Assembly: GCA_948567375.1 (NCBI GenBank)
Contig: CAOYZS010000005.1
Location: 310,001-374,000, forward strand
Source of the DNA: Lunularia cruciata
Taxonomy: Eukaryota > Streptophyta > Marchantiopsida > Lunulariales > Lunulariaceae
DNA: 64,000 nucleotides
Reading direction: 5' to 3'
Each line of letters begins with the position of its first letter. Within the stretch, counting starts at the first letter, position 1. The notes under the pieces are model-generated. The model saw only the letters and a program-made list of their open reading frames with translations. It searched no databases and was not told where the DNA came from. A program made the position numbers and the translations under genes. Of this stretch, positions 12,677-22,904 are shown piece by piece.

Positions 12677-13295
12677 CTTCTTCTTCTTCTTCTGCAGCAG
12701 GTACCGACGTCATCTCCCTACCTTCATCACTATTGCTACTCGTATCCCCACTTTGTAGCGTAAGCTCAGGTTCTTCCTCGTGTTCCGAGTCTTTGGACTT
12801 GCACTCAGCTTTGCCTTTTGAGTCTTCCTCTGATGATACAATCACCACCATGCCTTTCCTTGGGTTTCCTCTACTGGTCTTTCAAGGTCTTGTCTTCTCT
12901 ACATCTTTGCCTTTGCCTTGTCAACTCTGCTTCTTCAACTTCAAAGTACTCACTTCTACCTCCGCACTCTTGCCTGTCTACGTCTAGTACTCATCAATGC
13001 TTCGGATTTGAAGAATATATTGTTGCTCCTCCTCATCGACTTCTCTTCCGAGCACCAATCTCCAATCCGACTCTATCCAGTGAGCCGGATTTCCTCTCTT
13101 CCCCTCTTCCTTGGGGCCATCAAGACACTTACTCTTGATTATCTCGATCATGAAACCTGGAAAACTTATGTTCCAGTTCCACGCCAAGAATGTGATCCAA
13201 AGTCGGCTCAAAACTTCAATTCTTGCGATCACATCTAACCTCCAAATCGCATGATTTCTCACTGCAAATTTGGAGTTCTTCTTTCCTCCTCCCAT
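11231..13295 (-). pseudogene. U3 ORF of A5, internal deletion, poly-Glu expansion
   Basis: The frame begins at the conserved MGGGKKNSKF start (13,295) and ends at the family C-terminus (VDIGSD) with a stop at 11,231. The N-terminal block runs normally to DWRLVLGRE and then jumps to VDEEEQQYILQIRS, so about 110 codons present in A6 are missing. The acidic middle carries a run of about 15 GAA codons at 12,647-12,693 (poly-Glu), where A6 and A17 have only a few Glu. A short tandem duplication sits near 12,404-12,445. The C-terminal coiled coil is kept but shifted in frame several times. No known domain is recognised. Confidence 0.75.
12647..12693. repeat. (TTC/GAA)n microsatellite inside the U3 ORF
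   Basis: About 15 uninterrupted CTT/TTC units. On the coding (minus) strand this is a poly-glutamate run in the acidic region of the A5 U3 ORF. Other copies have four to five Glu codons here, so the expansion is copy-specific. Confidence 0.95.
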
Positions 13296-13452
13296 CTTTC
13301 CTGCTTCCTCATTGTATCTTGGTTTAACTCTCTTGAATTCTCCTCTACACACTAGCGCATCTTCAACTCTACTTCCTTTCCCACAATCTCCTACAAGGTG
13401 ACTCCTCAACGGCAAAGGAGAATTGCTCGATATTGCTTCGTTGTTAGCCCGA

Positions 13453-13460
13453 TTTTTATA
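13453..13460 (-). promoter_or_regulatory. TATA box upstream of U3 ORF (A5)
   Basis: TATAAAAA on the minus strand, in the context GACTCTATAAAAATC, about 155 bp upstream of the MGGG start codon. The same context is found in A6, A17 and A23, so it is conserved across copies. Confidence 0.6.
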
Positions 13461-13849
13461 GAGTCACACCTTCTTTGTCTCTCTTCAATTTGAGTTTCTA
13501 TCAAGAAATCACACCTCTTGCATGCACTTGCCATTGTCAAGTATACTTCACGCATATGACCACCGGTTTTGAACGGTCCCTTCTTGAATTTCTCACCCCG
13601 AAGAAAGGTTGTTACACTGTGTTTGCCTTGGGTTGAGCTCCCCCCAATACAAAGACTTCTTACTTTGGGTTGTATGCTGATAGGGAAAGTCCGAGTACTT
13701 TGCCTTATGACCCGAAGCCACGTTACCTTGGGTTTCATCCCGAAGATGATTTTCTTTGCCTTCTTTGGCTATACAAGCGCAATCCGACTTCTCTATACAC
13801 TTCTTCTTCTTCATTTCAAAAAAACAAAAAATGTGGGTACCACACCAAG

Positions 13850-13957
13850 AACATGTATAAGGTGGATAGTTATAGAGACCCAGAGTGGAGAAGGTTCATG
13901 AGCACAATGATGGCAATGTTCAAAGCAGAGCAAACCACCTATGTCATGATGCAAAAG
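13850..13957 (+). pseudogene. U3 ORF of A4, middle part
   Basis: A short plus-strand exon-like island between A5 and A6. It reads MYKVDSYRDPEWRRF and then AMFKAEQTTYVMMQK, which aligns to GYKVESYKDP and AILKPERTTYVMKHQ in A6. It is in frame with the next part at 17,737. Its edges are the CCAAG and AAAAG duplications, so the gaps are insertions, not introns. Confidence 0.8.
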
Positions 13958-14625
13958 TATGACAACCCGGCAAATATCACTTTTGCGGTAATCAGGTAAG
14001 TAAAGTTTGTTCCCGCAGAGATACGAGTCAGAATTGGTCAAATACGAAGCAAAGTAACAATGTAGTTCTTCTTGAGTTCTTCTTTAGTCTCTCAGGTAGA
14101 AACCACATCCAGAAGAGAGTAACAAGCACTGACTCGCAATCTTGTCACAAATTAACACTCCATAATCACAACTCCTTCAAATCTTTCCAAACAATCTTGA
14201 TTTGTGATGATTCAGGCTCTCCCAAAAACGGCACTTCACTGCAAAACGACTTCGCCTCAGAATTGTGTTCTACCCCTCCACTGAAGGCACAACTTCCTTG
14301 ATCAAAATTGCTTCACATCAACCTTGCACTGCACTCCCAAATGCAAAATACTACCAACACTACAATTCCTCTCAGATCTGTCAAAGCATTGCTTCGATTG
14401 CACTTCACTCAGGATCAAACACACAAAATGAAGATCAAGGTTGTGGAATCCAACATCCAACAAGCACTCTGACTTGCACTTCGAATTTCTCCGAACACTC
14501 ACAAACACAATTGCAAAATTGATACTCGCAATCAAGCTCAAGCGACGAGCACTGCTTCATAGCACTTCGCTTTATCTATTCTTAGAAATAATGAGCACTG
14601 AACAACAATTTCCTACAAATGCCAC

Positions 14626-14635
14626 TCTTAAATAG
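14626..14635 (-). promoter_or_regulatory. Second TATA box (TATTTAAG), probable genomic RNA promoter, A6
   Basis: The minus strand reads CTATTTAAGAG about 120 bp after the U3 ORF stop, followed by GTTGTTCAGTGCTCAT. The same TATTTAA(A/G) box at the same place occurs in A7, A17, A19, A22 and A24. This places the U3 ORF in U3 and the following 650 bp in R-U5. Confidence 0.6.
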
Positions 14636-14750
14636 TGAACAATCAACAGTTCTAACAACTATACCGTTTCTACAACAACTGTTCTAACCTGCAGATCCGA
14701 AATGACAATGCACCTCTTCATATCTGCCCCTTCAAATCTCAAATCAGTTA

Positions 14751-17180
14751 CTAATCCGATCCGATGTCTACTTCTTCCTTGGCTTTCAAACCCAAACCCG
14801 AAGTAATCTTACTTCCTACTATCTTTTCCTCGGGTTTTAGATCTTCTACTTCTTTGACCAGATCCAGCAATTCTCTTTCCTGCTCTGAAATTGCACTAGT
14901 GGGTAACCTATCTAACTCTTCATCTTTCGACCCACTCTTCTCTAATGTCTCTGAGGGCAACTCCGAAGACATTTGGATTCCTATGTTATCTACTTCGGGG
15001 TTTGCCTTAACATCTTGCCGAAGCTTTTCTAACTCTATTCTCACTAAGTCTAATCTAATCGCAATATTGTCTTCTACTTCTAAGATCTTCCTGTCTACAC
15101 GAGTTCTAAGACTAATCAACAAGGCATTCAAATCTGTATCTTTTGCTTGTCTTCGCCTCGTCTCTTGCACCAACAACTTCAACTCGTGCAACCTTGTTTC
15201 TTCAATCCGAACGCTGGCTTCTGTACTGAACATTGCGTTCACTTTGAGGACTATCTCCTTCAATGGCTCCAATCTTGTCTTTTGTTCTTGTTCCCGATCT
15301 GCAAGCCATTCCTCTCTGTACATTGCCAACTCTTTTGCGAACTCGGCCTTCACCGCTTCCTTCTCCTTCTGTACAATTTTCTCTTCCTGATTACGAAGTA
15401 ATTCTCATAATCTCTCTTCTTCTCTATACTACACAGACAACTCTCTTTGCCAGAGTTGCTTCTTCTCCTCCATACTCTCCATCACTAGATCGAGCTCTTG
15501 ATCCTTCGATGCTACCCTTGCCATAGCATGGATAAGCTCTACTCTTGAATCAGCAAACTGCTGCTTCAAGATTTCGAATTCAGCTACTTGTCTCTCCCTT
15601 GCAATGTCACTCTTCCTCGCAAGACCCTCTCGATAACTCACTTCTCTCTTCAGGTCTTTGATTACCTGACTTCTCTCTACTGCTTCCGCTCACAGTACTT
15701 CTCTCTCCTTCTCACCTCGGGTTATACTCTTCTTCAACTCCGAGTTTTCTTCTTCTAATCTCGCTACCACCTGCAATATAGTCTTTACCTCTAGACAAGT
15801 CAACTGCATCTCCTTCTTCTTCTTCTCCAACTTCACTAACAGCAGGCACACTACTTCTTGCAGGTAATCTACTCCATTATTGGCAACTTCTTCCTCCCAC
15901 GGAGTGGTCTCTCTTCTCTCTTTGTGTTCTCCCAATACTCGCCTTCTTCTCTGGAGTGTTTGTATCGGAATTGATGCCTCACTGCCCGAGCTTTCTTCTA
16001 CCTCTTCCTTCACTCTACTCGGCCCCGCTTCACACTTTGCCTTACATCTCGAGCGAACTCCTCGCTGCACTGCGATCTTCTTCTCCTCTAGCACCGGTAC
16101 TTCGTCTTCCAGCGCCGCATTGTCTTTGGCTTCTACTTTGGCTTGCACTTCTTCTTTGTATTCTTCAGCCGCTGGTGCCGAGGTCATTTCTCCACCGTCT
16201 TCACTGTCACTGCTAGGATCTCCACTCTGCAGTGTCAACTCAGGTTCCTCCTCACATTCCGAGTCCTCTGTCTTGAGCTTGGCTTCGCCTTCTGAGTCTT
16301 CATCTTCTGACTCAATCACCACCATTCCTTGCCTCGGGTTATTTTTCTGTATCTTCTGAGGTTTCTTGTTTTCTTCGGCTTCTGCGTGCCGAGTTCTCTT
16401 CTTCGTCGGGGTACTTACCATGACCTCCACGTTTTTCCCTATCTTCGCGTAGTAATCGTCCGTGCTCCGGATTTGGAGAATGTATTGCTGCTCCTCCGCG
16501 TCGACTTCTCTTCTCAAGTCAGGATGGAAATGAGACACCATTCTATTGCACTCCGCCATATTGAGCAAATTCAACCCAAGGTAGAAATGTGCTGCAAATG
16601 GTATGATGTAGTGTGGAGGCGACTTATCCCGCAGATTCCACACCATCTGCCGCGTTCTCCCGTGAAAGCACCTTGCCCAATTGATCGGTTCTCCTGCAAA
16701 TAACTTGTGAAAGAACATTGCTTGGTGTTTCATCACATAAGTGGTTCTCTCTGGCTTCAGGATGGCCATTAGTGCACTCACAATTCCTCTCCTCACAGGG
16801 TCTTTGTAGCTCTCAACTTTGTACCCATTCTTCGTTCTCTTCGACGAGAAGGCATCTCTCACCTCCTACGTTTCTTGGGCTATCTCTCCTTTCCCCAAGA
16901 ACGTGGCTCCCTGCTCCAAACCCGCGTCCTTCCCGAGTACGAGTCTCCAATCCGACTCTGTCCAGCGAGCTGGATTTCCTATCTTTCCTTCTTCCTCGGG
17001 ACCATCGAGACACTTACTCTTGATGATTTCTGTCATGAATCCTGGAAAACTTACGTTCCAGTTCCATGCCAAAAAGGTGATCCAAAGTTGGCTCAAGACT
17101 TCGATCCTCGCTACTACATCTAATCTCCAAATTGCATGATTTCTCACTGCAAATTTAGAGTTCTTCTTCCCTCCTCCCAT
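14751..17180 (-). pseudogene. U3 ORF of A6: about 809 codons, one frame, four premature stops
   Basis: Reference copy of the LTR-encoded gene. From MGGGKKNSKF (17,180) to VDIGSD-stop (14,751) all parts lie in one frame with no net frameshift. Premature stops are at 16,866 (TAG, Gln in relatives), 15,690 (TGA, Arg), 15,429 (TAG, Gln) and 15,405 (TGA, Arg). Layout: residues 1-240, conserved block with FLAWNWNVSFPGFM, ESDWRLVLG, TTYVMKHQA, PPHYIIPFAAHFYLGLNLL and EEQQYILQIRS; about 250-420, acidic then basic low-complexity; about 425-720, heptad-rich coiled coil including RERQVAEFEILKQQFADSR; about 745-809, conserved tail LEKSGS...LDRLPTS...VDIGSD. An earlier ATG at 17,318 (MLSNF) lies only about 20 bp from the TATA box, so I prefer MGGG. 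I know no family match. A distant relation to the 'plant transposon protein' domains of other plant elements is possible. Confidence 0.85.
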
Positions 17181-17337
17181 CTCTTCTGCTTTCTTATTGT
17201 CTCTCAATTTCTCTCTCGCGACTTCTCCCTTGCGCACTAACACGAGTCCAACTCTATTTCCCTTTCCCCGATCACCTGCAAGACGACTCCTCAACGGCGA
17301 AGGAAAATTGCTCAACATTTTGTCGTTGCAGTTTTGA

Positions 17338-17345
17338 TTTTTATA
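17338..17345 (-). promoter_or_regulatory. TATA box upstream of U3 ORF (A6)
   Basis: TATAAAAA on the minus strand, in the context AACTCTATAAAAATC, about 160 bp before the MGGG start. Conserved with A5, A17 and A23. Confidence 0.65.
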
Positions 17346-17736
17346 GAGTTGCACTTCTTCGTCTTCCGTCACTTCGAGTTTCTACCGAGAAATCACACCT
17401 CCGGCATGCACTTGTCACTGTCAATCAACCTTCGTGCATATGAGCCGCCAGTTTTGAAACAGCCCCTTCTTGAATTTCTCTCCCCGACGAAAGGTTGTTA
17501 GACTGTCTTCGCCTCGGGTTGAGCTCCCCCCGATCCGAAGACAATTTACTTCGTATTGTATGCTGACACGGCATTTCCGAGTACTTCACCTTATGACCTG
17601 AAGTCACTTTACTTTGGGTTTCATCCCGAAGACAATTTTCTTCACCTTCTTCGGCCATACAAGCACAATCCGTCTTCTTTATACACTTCTTCTCCTTTAT
17701 TTTGAAAAAAACAAAAAATGTGGGCACCACAAAAAG

Positions 17737-19721
17737 GTAGTGTTCTTTCATCAAATGTTTGCAAGAGAAGTAGTGGATTAGGCAATGTGTCTGCATCAGT
17801 GAGTGGAGCAGATGATTACATGTTGGAAGATGGACTTGCAACCACACTAATTCATGCCCTTTGTAGCTCATTTCTACTTTGGACTGAACTTGCTAACTTT
17901 GGAGGAGAGAAATAGGATGCGGTCGCATGTTTATTTGGATCTATGCAAGGAGGCAGATTATGGATGAACAATATTACATGGAGAGGGTGCAAGAAGGGGA
18001 TGATTATTACACAAAGAGTGGAAAGGAGAGGATCATAGCAGTTGACATCCCCATGCTAAGAAAGAGAGATAAACCCAAAGGTCACATTGTGTCAATACAA
18101 CCGCAAAAGATGCAAAAGCTTAATCCAAAGGCAATATTGGTGAAGGCAAAGGAATCAACATCAGAGGAGGAGGAGTCAGAAGGAGAAAACAAGTCAAAGG
18201 GAGAAGCCTTGAGAGGAGAAGAAGAGTTCACACTACGAAGCAAGGAGTCGAGTACTGGTAGTGATGGCAAGGAGGAGGTTCAACAAACAAGAAGAAGGAT
18301 TGTGGATGCCAAGAGAAGCCAAGTCCACATGTGTCTACCATTGAGCAAGGATGTGAGAAGGAAAAAGCAAGGTCTTTGTGTGTCCAGGAGCTGCCAAGGG
18401 AAAGAGAAGTGTTCAAACAGCCGATGTCAGACCCAGTAAAGTTACCATTGAGGAGGAGGAGAGCTTAAATGAGGAGACATTGAAGATATGAAGATCTTGA
18501 CTTTGGGGTAAGGTGCCAGTAGAGGAGTTACCTGCGGAAGGCAAAGAAGTCAAGGCCGATGATAGGAAGTACAATGGCATGAAATACCTATCAAAAGTTG
18601 TATGTCCTTTGTTAGTGTTTCTGTAGCAAAAGAAAGCAGAGATGCAAGCGCTAATCTAGATATGACGGGAGTTTAGGGGTGAGATGGCAAGCACTAATCT
18701 GGATGAGTTGTCGTTGTAGCAAAGTAGAGTGCAGAGACCTTGCTATTGAGAAGTAAGTTAATGCAAGTAGAGATGGAAGCTGAAGAACTTTGGGTAGAGG
18801 AAATTCTTTGGAGTAAGCACTTAGAAGCAATGAGGGAGGATTTGGTGAAGTGTTGTGAGGAAGCCAAGGAGAAGACAACATTGGTAGCAGTGCTGAAGGG
18901 AGAAATTGCTGATGCACGAGTGGAGTTAATACATTTGAAGGCAAGTGTGGCAATAATGGAGCAAGAACTAGAGAGTTTGAAGAAGAAGGCAGCCGAGAAA
19001 GATCAAGCCTGGCAGCGGGAGTTCAGAACATAGTCAGGAGGAAGATCAATTGCAAGGATTGTTGAGGGTGGCTGAAGATCAACTCATGTTAAATCAACAA
19101 GAGAAGGAGGCGATGAAGGCTGAGTTTGAGGATGAGTTGCAGATGTATCGCAATGAGTTGGAGGAGGAAAGAAGAAGGAGAAGGTTGAGACAATGGTGGA
19201 ATCCAATGTCATAGCAGCAATGGTAATCGAGATGAAGATGCTACTCAGCACAAAAGTAGAAGGGAAGTTGGAGGAAGCTAGACTGCACAAGTTGAAGTTG
19301 TTGGTGCAAGAGACAAGGAAGAGGAAGGCAAAGTACATGGGGTTGAATAATCTTCTGATTTGTATGCAGTATCGTGTAGATAGAAAGATGCTAGAAGTAG
19401 GCGACAATGTTTGTCTCAGATTAGATCTTATTAGATCAAACGGATAAACTTCATAATGAGATGAAGTTAGAGAAGAAGTCCATAGTGGTAGAAGTAGGCA
19501 TACAAGTGTCTTCGGGTGAGCCACCTAAGATAGTCAAAGGGAATCGGTCAATAGAAAATGATGTAGATATAGTAGATAGGAATGCAATTGTAGTTCATAG
19601 TGAAGAAATTGTAGAAATAGAAGAGTTAGAAGTAGAATTAAGTAGATCCAAAGAAGGAGAAATACTTGAGGGAACATTGGGTTTAGAAGCCAAAGTTGAG
19701 GTTGACATCGGATTTGAGTAG
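17737..19721 (+). pseudogene. U3 ORF of A4, C-terminal part
   Basis: It continues the A4 coding sequence after A6 (VVFFHQMFAREV; then FVAHFYFGLNLLTLEERNRM). It passes through an acidic stretch (SEEEESEGENKSKGE), then a coiled coil at about 18.7-19.5 kb (ELESLKKKAAEKDQAWQREF, RLHKLKLLVQETRKRKAK), and ends VDIGFE-stop at 19,721. There are numerous stops and frameshifts. It is a diverged subfamily, closer to A13, A14 and A24. Older than A5 and A6, which sit inside it. Confidence 0.7.
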
Positions 19722-20518
19722 AAACAAATTGGAGATTTGAAGAGGTAGATATGAAGAGATGCATTGTCATTTTGGATTTGCAGGTTGGTAAAGTTGTAGA
19801 ACGGTATTTTTGTTAGTAATTGTCAATTGCTCTCTTATTTAAAGGAAGCATTTGTAGTCTAATGTTGTTCAATATCATTTTCCTAAGAATAGATAAATTG
19901 AAGTTCTGATTTTAGTGCTCATTGCTTGAGCTTAATTCCGAGTATCAATTATGTGTTTCTGTGCTTGCAAGTATTGAGAGAATTTTGAATTGCAAGTCAG
20001 TGTGTTTTTGGATGTAAGATTTCATGGCCTTGATCTCCATTCTCTGTATTTGATTCTGAATGAGGTGCAATCAAAGGAATGCCTTGATAGATCTGAGACG
20101 AATTGTAGTGTTGGTGGTATTTTGAATTTGTGAGTGTAGTGCTGAGTTAATGTGAAGCAATTTTGATTGAGGAAGTTGTGCCTTCAGTGGAGGGGTGGAA
20201 CATAATTCAGGGGTGTAGTCATCTTATAGCAAAGTAGCCATTTTCCAGAGAGACTGAATCATCACAATCAAGATTGTTTGGAAAGATTCAAATCAATTTT
20301 GATTATGGATTACAAATTTTGTTGTGATGAGGCTGCAAGTCAATGCTTATTACTCTCTTTTGGGTGTAGTTTCTAGTTGAGAGATTAAAGACACAAGCAA
20401 GAAGAACTACATTGTTACTTTGCTTTGTATTTAACCATTTCTAACTTGTATCTCTATGGGAACAAACTTTACTTACTTGTTACCACAAAAATGATATTTG
20501 CTCTGTTGTCACACTTCT

Positions 20519-20797
20519 CATTGCTACTCAGAAAATTAAACTTGAGGTAGAAATGCACTGCAAAAGGAATGAAATAGTGCGGTGGTGTCAAACTCCTCCA
20601 ATTTAGCATCATCTGCTGCATCCGCTGATAGAAAAACTTTGCACAATTGATCTGCTCTCTTGCAAACATCTTCTGGAAGAACACCACTTGTTGCTTCATA
20701 ACATAGGTAGTGAGCTTGGATTTAAACAATGTCATCATCGCTACTACAATACTTCTTTGCATTTGTCCCAATAAGTTTCCACCTTGTACCAATTCTA
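20519..20797 (-). mobile_element. A3, right part: U3 ORF N-terminal portion
   Basis: It resumes A3 after the A4 insertion. The minus strand reads WYKVETYWD, RSIVVAMMTLFKSKLTTYVMKQQ, VVFFQKMFAREQINCAKFF and HYFIPFAVHFYLKFNFL, all in the order of the conserved U3 ORF block. It stops at about 20,797, where the sequence flips to a plus-strand copy (A7) at a different point of the same gene. Confidence 0.75.
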
Positions 20798-22904
20798 ATG
20801 GGGGCTGAACTTGCTCAATGTGGTGGAGAGACACAAGATGGTGTCCCATTTCCACCCTGACTTGAGAAGAGATGTCGACGTGGAAGAGCAGTGGAGAGTG
20901 GAAGTTTGGGGAGCAAAGAATCCATTCCAATAAGGCAATTGTGGTTGAGAAGGTGAGGGTCAAGTGAGGATGATGCAAAGGAGACAAGTCCGCAAGCCGA
21001 GGTAATTACAAGTGAAGGAGTGGAGTATCTATGGGAGATTGTGTGCCTATTGTTAGTAAAATTGGAGCACAAGAAGAAGGAGATGTAGTCAAAGTGAAGA
21101 CTGTATTGCACGTGTTAGCTCGATTAGAAGAAGAGAACTTGGAATTGAAGAAGAGTATAATCCGAGGTGAGGAGGAAAAGGAGGTGCTACGAGTTGATGC
21201 AGAAGTACAGAATCAAGTGGTCAAGAACTTGAAGAAAGAAGTGGGGGGTAGAGAGAGGATAATAGAGCAAAACGACATAGCAAGAGAAAGACAAGTAGCT
21301 GAGTATGAAATCTTGAAGCAACAGTTTGCTGATTCAAGATTAGAAATTATCCATGCTATGGTGAGGGTAGCAGAGAAGGAGCAAGAGCTTGATAGAGTGA
21401 TGGAGAGTGTAGAGGGGAAGAAGCAACTCTAGCAAAGAGAGTTGACAGTGCGATATAGAGAGGAGGAAAGATTAAGAGAGTTACTTCATAATCTGGAGGA
21501 GAAGATTGCACAAAAGGAGAAGGAGAAGGAGATAGTGAAAGCTGAGTTCAAGGCGGAATTTGCAATGTATAGAGAAGATTGGCTTGCAGATTGAGAATGG
21601 GAGAGAAGAATGCAATTGGAGCCATTGAAGGAGATAGTGATAAAGATGAATGCAATGTTGAGTATAGAAGCCAACGTGCAAATTGAAGAAAAACAACTGC
21701 ACGAGTTGAAGTTGTTGGTACAGGAGAGGAGGAGGAGAAATGCAAAGGATAAAGATTTGAATGCCTTACTTATCAGTCTCAGAACTCGTGTGGATAAGAA
21801 GATATTGGAAGTGGAAAATAATATCACGATTAGATTAGACTTAGTGAAATTAGAGATAGATAAACTTTGAAAGGAGGTAAAAGTGAAGCCCAAAGTAGAT
21901 GACATAGGAGTACAAATATCTTAGGAATTACCATCAGAGATATTAGAGAAGAGTGGGTTGGAAGATAAGGAGTTAGATGGATTACCCATGAGAGTAATTG
22001 TAAATCAGAGTGAAGAAGTAGTAAAATTGGTAGAAGAGTTAGAAGTTGTGAAACCCAAGGACAGAGTAGTGAAGATACTTCGGGATTGGAAGCCAAGGAA
22101 GAGGTAGACATTGGATCGGAGTAGTAACAAATTTGAGATTTGAAGAGGTAGATATGAAGAGGTGGGTTGTGTTTCGGATCTACAGGTAGAAAGAGTTGTT
22201 AGGAAACAATATAGTTGTTAGCAACTATCGTTTGCTTCACTATTTAAAGTGGCATTCATAGGAAAATGTTGTTCAATGCTCATTATTTTTGAGAATAGAT
22301 AAAGTGAAGTGTTGTGAAGCAATGCTTGTCGCTTGAGCTTGATTTCGAGTATCAACATTGTGATTGTGTGGAGAAATTTGAAGTGCAAATCAATGTGTTT
22401 GTTGGAGGTTGGATTCCGTAGCCTTGGTCTTCATTTTGTGTGTTTGATCTTGAGTGTAGTGCAATCGAAGCAATGCCTTGACAGATCTAAGAGGTATTGT
22501 AGTGTTGGTAGTATTTTGCATGTGGAGTGCAGCGTAGTGTTGATGTGAAGCAATTTCAATCGAGGAAGTTGTGCCTTTAGTGGAGGGGTGGAACACAATT
22601 CTGAGGCAAAGTCATTTTGTAGTGAACTGTCGTTTTCAAGAGAGACTAAATCATCACAATCAAGATTGTTTAGAAAGATTTGATGGAGTTGTGATTAAGA
22701 AGTGTTAATTCGTGACAAGACTGCGAGTCAATGCTTGTTACTCTCTTTTGGGTGTAGTTTCTACCTGAGAGACTAAAGACACAACCAAGAAGAACTACAT
22801 TGTTACTGTTTGCTTTGTATTTGACCAATTTTGAATCGTATCTTTGTGGAAACAAACTTTACTTACCTGATTACCGCAAAAGTGATATTTGCCAGGTTGT
22901 CACA
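20797..22904 (+). mobile_element. A7: family A LTR, 5' part missing, plus orientation
   Basis: It starts abruptly inside the U3 ORF (GLNLLNVVERHKMVSHFHPD) and runs to a perfect LTR end, CCAGGTTGTCACA. Shortly after the start it has a further deletion from EEQ to WRVEVWG. From there it is nearly the same sequence as A19 (48.96-51.21 kb). The next five bases are CAAAG, inside the RT gene of G1. Confidence 0.8.
20800..22124 (+). pseudogene. U3 ORF of A7, middle to C-terminus
   Basis: Coding remnant with a few stops and frameshifts. It retains the whole coiled coil, including RLEEENLELKKSIIRGEEEK, RERQVAEYEILKQQFADSR and RTRVDKKILEVENNITIRLD, and the C-terminal tail up to a TAG at 22,122. The N-terminal block is absent apart from about 35 residues. 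A TATTTAAAG box follows the stop, as in other copies. Confidence 0.75.

Larger units (their letters stand above)
10435..13844 (-). mobile_element. A5: complete solo LTR of family A, 3.41 kb, TSD CCAAG
   Basis: It starts TGTGACAACCCG and ends GGGTACCACA (minus-strand LTR TGTGGTACCC...GTTGTCACA). CCAAG at 10,430-10,434 is repeated at 13,845-13,849. It lies inside the U3 ORF of A4 in opposite orientation. No gag-pol separates its ends. It is a little shorter than A6 because part of its U3 ORF is deleted. Confidence 0.93.
13958..17731 (-). mobile_element. A6: complete solo LTR of family A, 3.77 kb, TSD AAAAG
   Basis: The best-preserved copy. It starts TATGACAACCC (one change from TGTGACAACC) and ends GGGCACCACA. 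AAAAG at 13,953-13,957 recurs at 17,732-17,736. It lies inside the U3 ORF of A4. Order on the minus strand: LTR start, about 390 bp with a TATA box, U3 ORF, second TATA box, about 650 bp to the LTR end. Confidence 0.95.
9673..20513 (+). mobile_element. A4: solo LTR of family A, TSD CTTCT, host of A5 and A6
   Basis: It starts TGTAGTACCC and ends GTTGTCACA at 20,513. CTTCT occurs at 9,668-9,672 and again at 20,514-20,518, so the ends are a genuine insertion. With A5 and A6 removed the LTR is about 3.6 kb. The plus-strand U3 ORF is continuous across both insertions. For example, the codons for MMQK before A6 join VVFFHQMF after it, matching the family sequence at that point. No internal gag-pol lies between its ends, so it is a solo LTR. 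Confidence 0.9.

Noticed and set aside
13850-13957. Introns in the A4 gene at 10,435-13,844 and 13,958-17,731
   Set aside because: Edges are exact 5-bp duplications of complete LTRs in the opposite orientation, not splice sites.
14764-15390. Long plus-strand frame (208 codons) and many similar Ser/Leu-rich frames opposite the U3 ORFs
   Set aside because: They are antisense shadows of a purine-rich coiled-coil gene: the opposite strand is pyrimidine-rich and has few stops. They lack domains and are not conserved in frame between copies.
17180-17318. ATG at 17,318 (MLSNF) as the U3 ORF start
   Set aside because: It lies about 20 bp from the TATA box, at or before the expected transcript start, and is changed to ATA in A5. 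The MGGG start is kept in A5, A6, A17, A22 and A23.
13958-17731. Family A units as a cut-and-paste DNA transposon with TGTG...CACA inverted ends and an 800-codon transposase
   Set aside because: Primer-binding sites after A8, A18 and A22, a polypurine tract plus integrase end before A24, and shared leaders show these units are LTRs. The ORF has no visible DDE transposase motif.
10435-17731. A5 and A6 as the two LTRs of one element
   Set aside because: Each has its own different target duplication (CCAAG, AAAAG), and the 108 bp between them is coding sequence of A4, not gag-pol.
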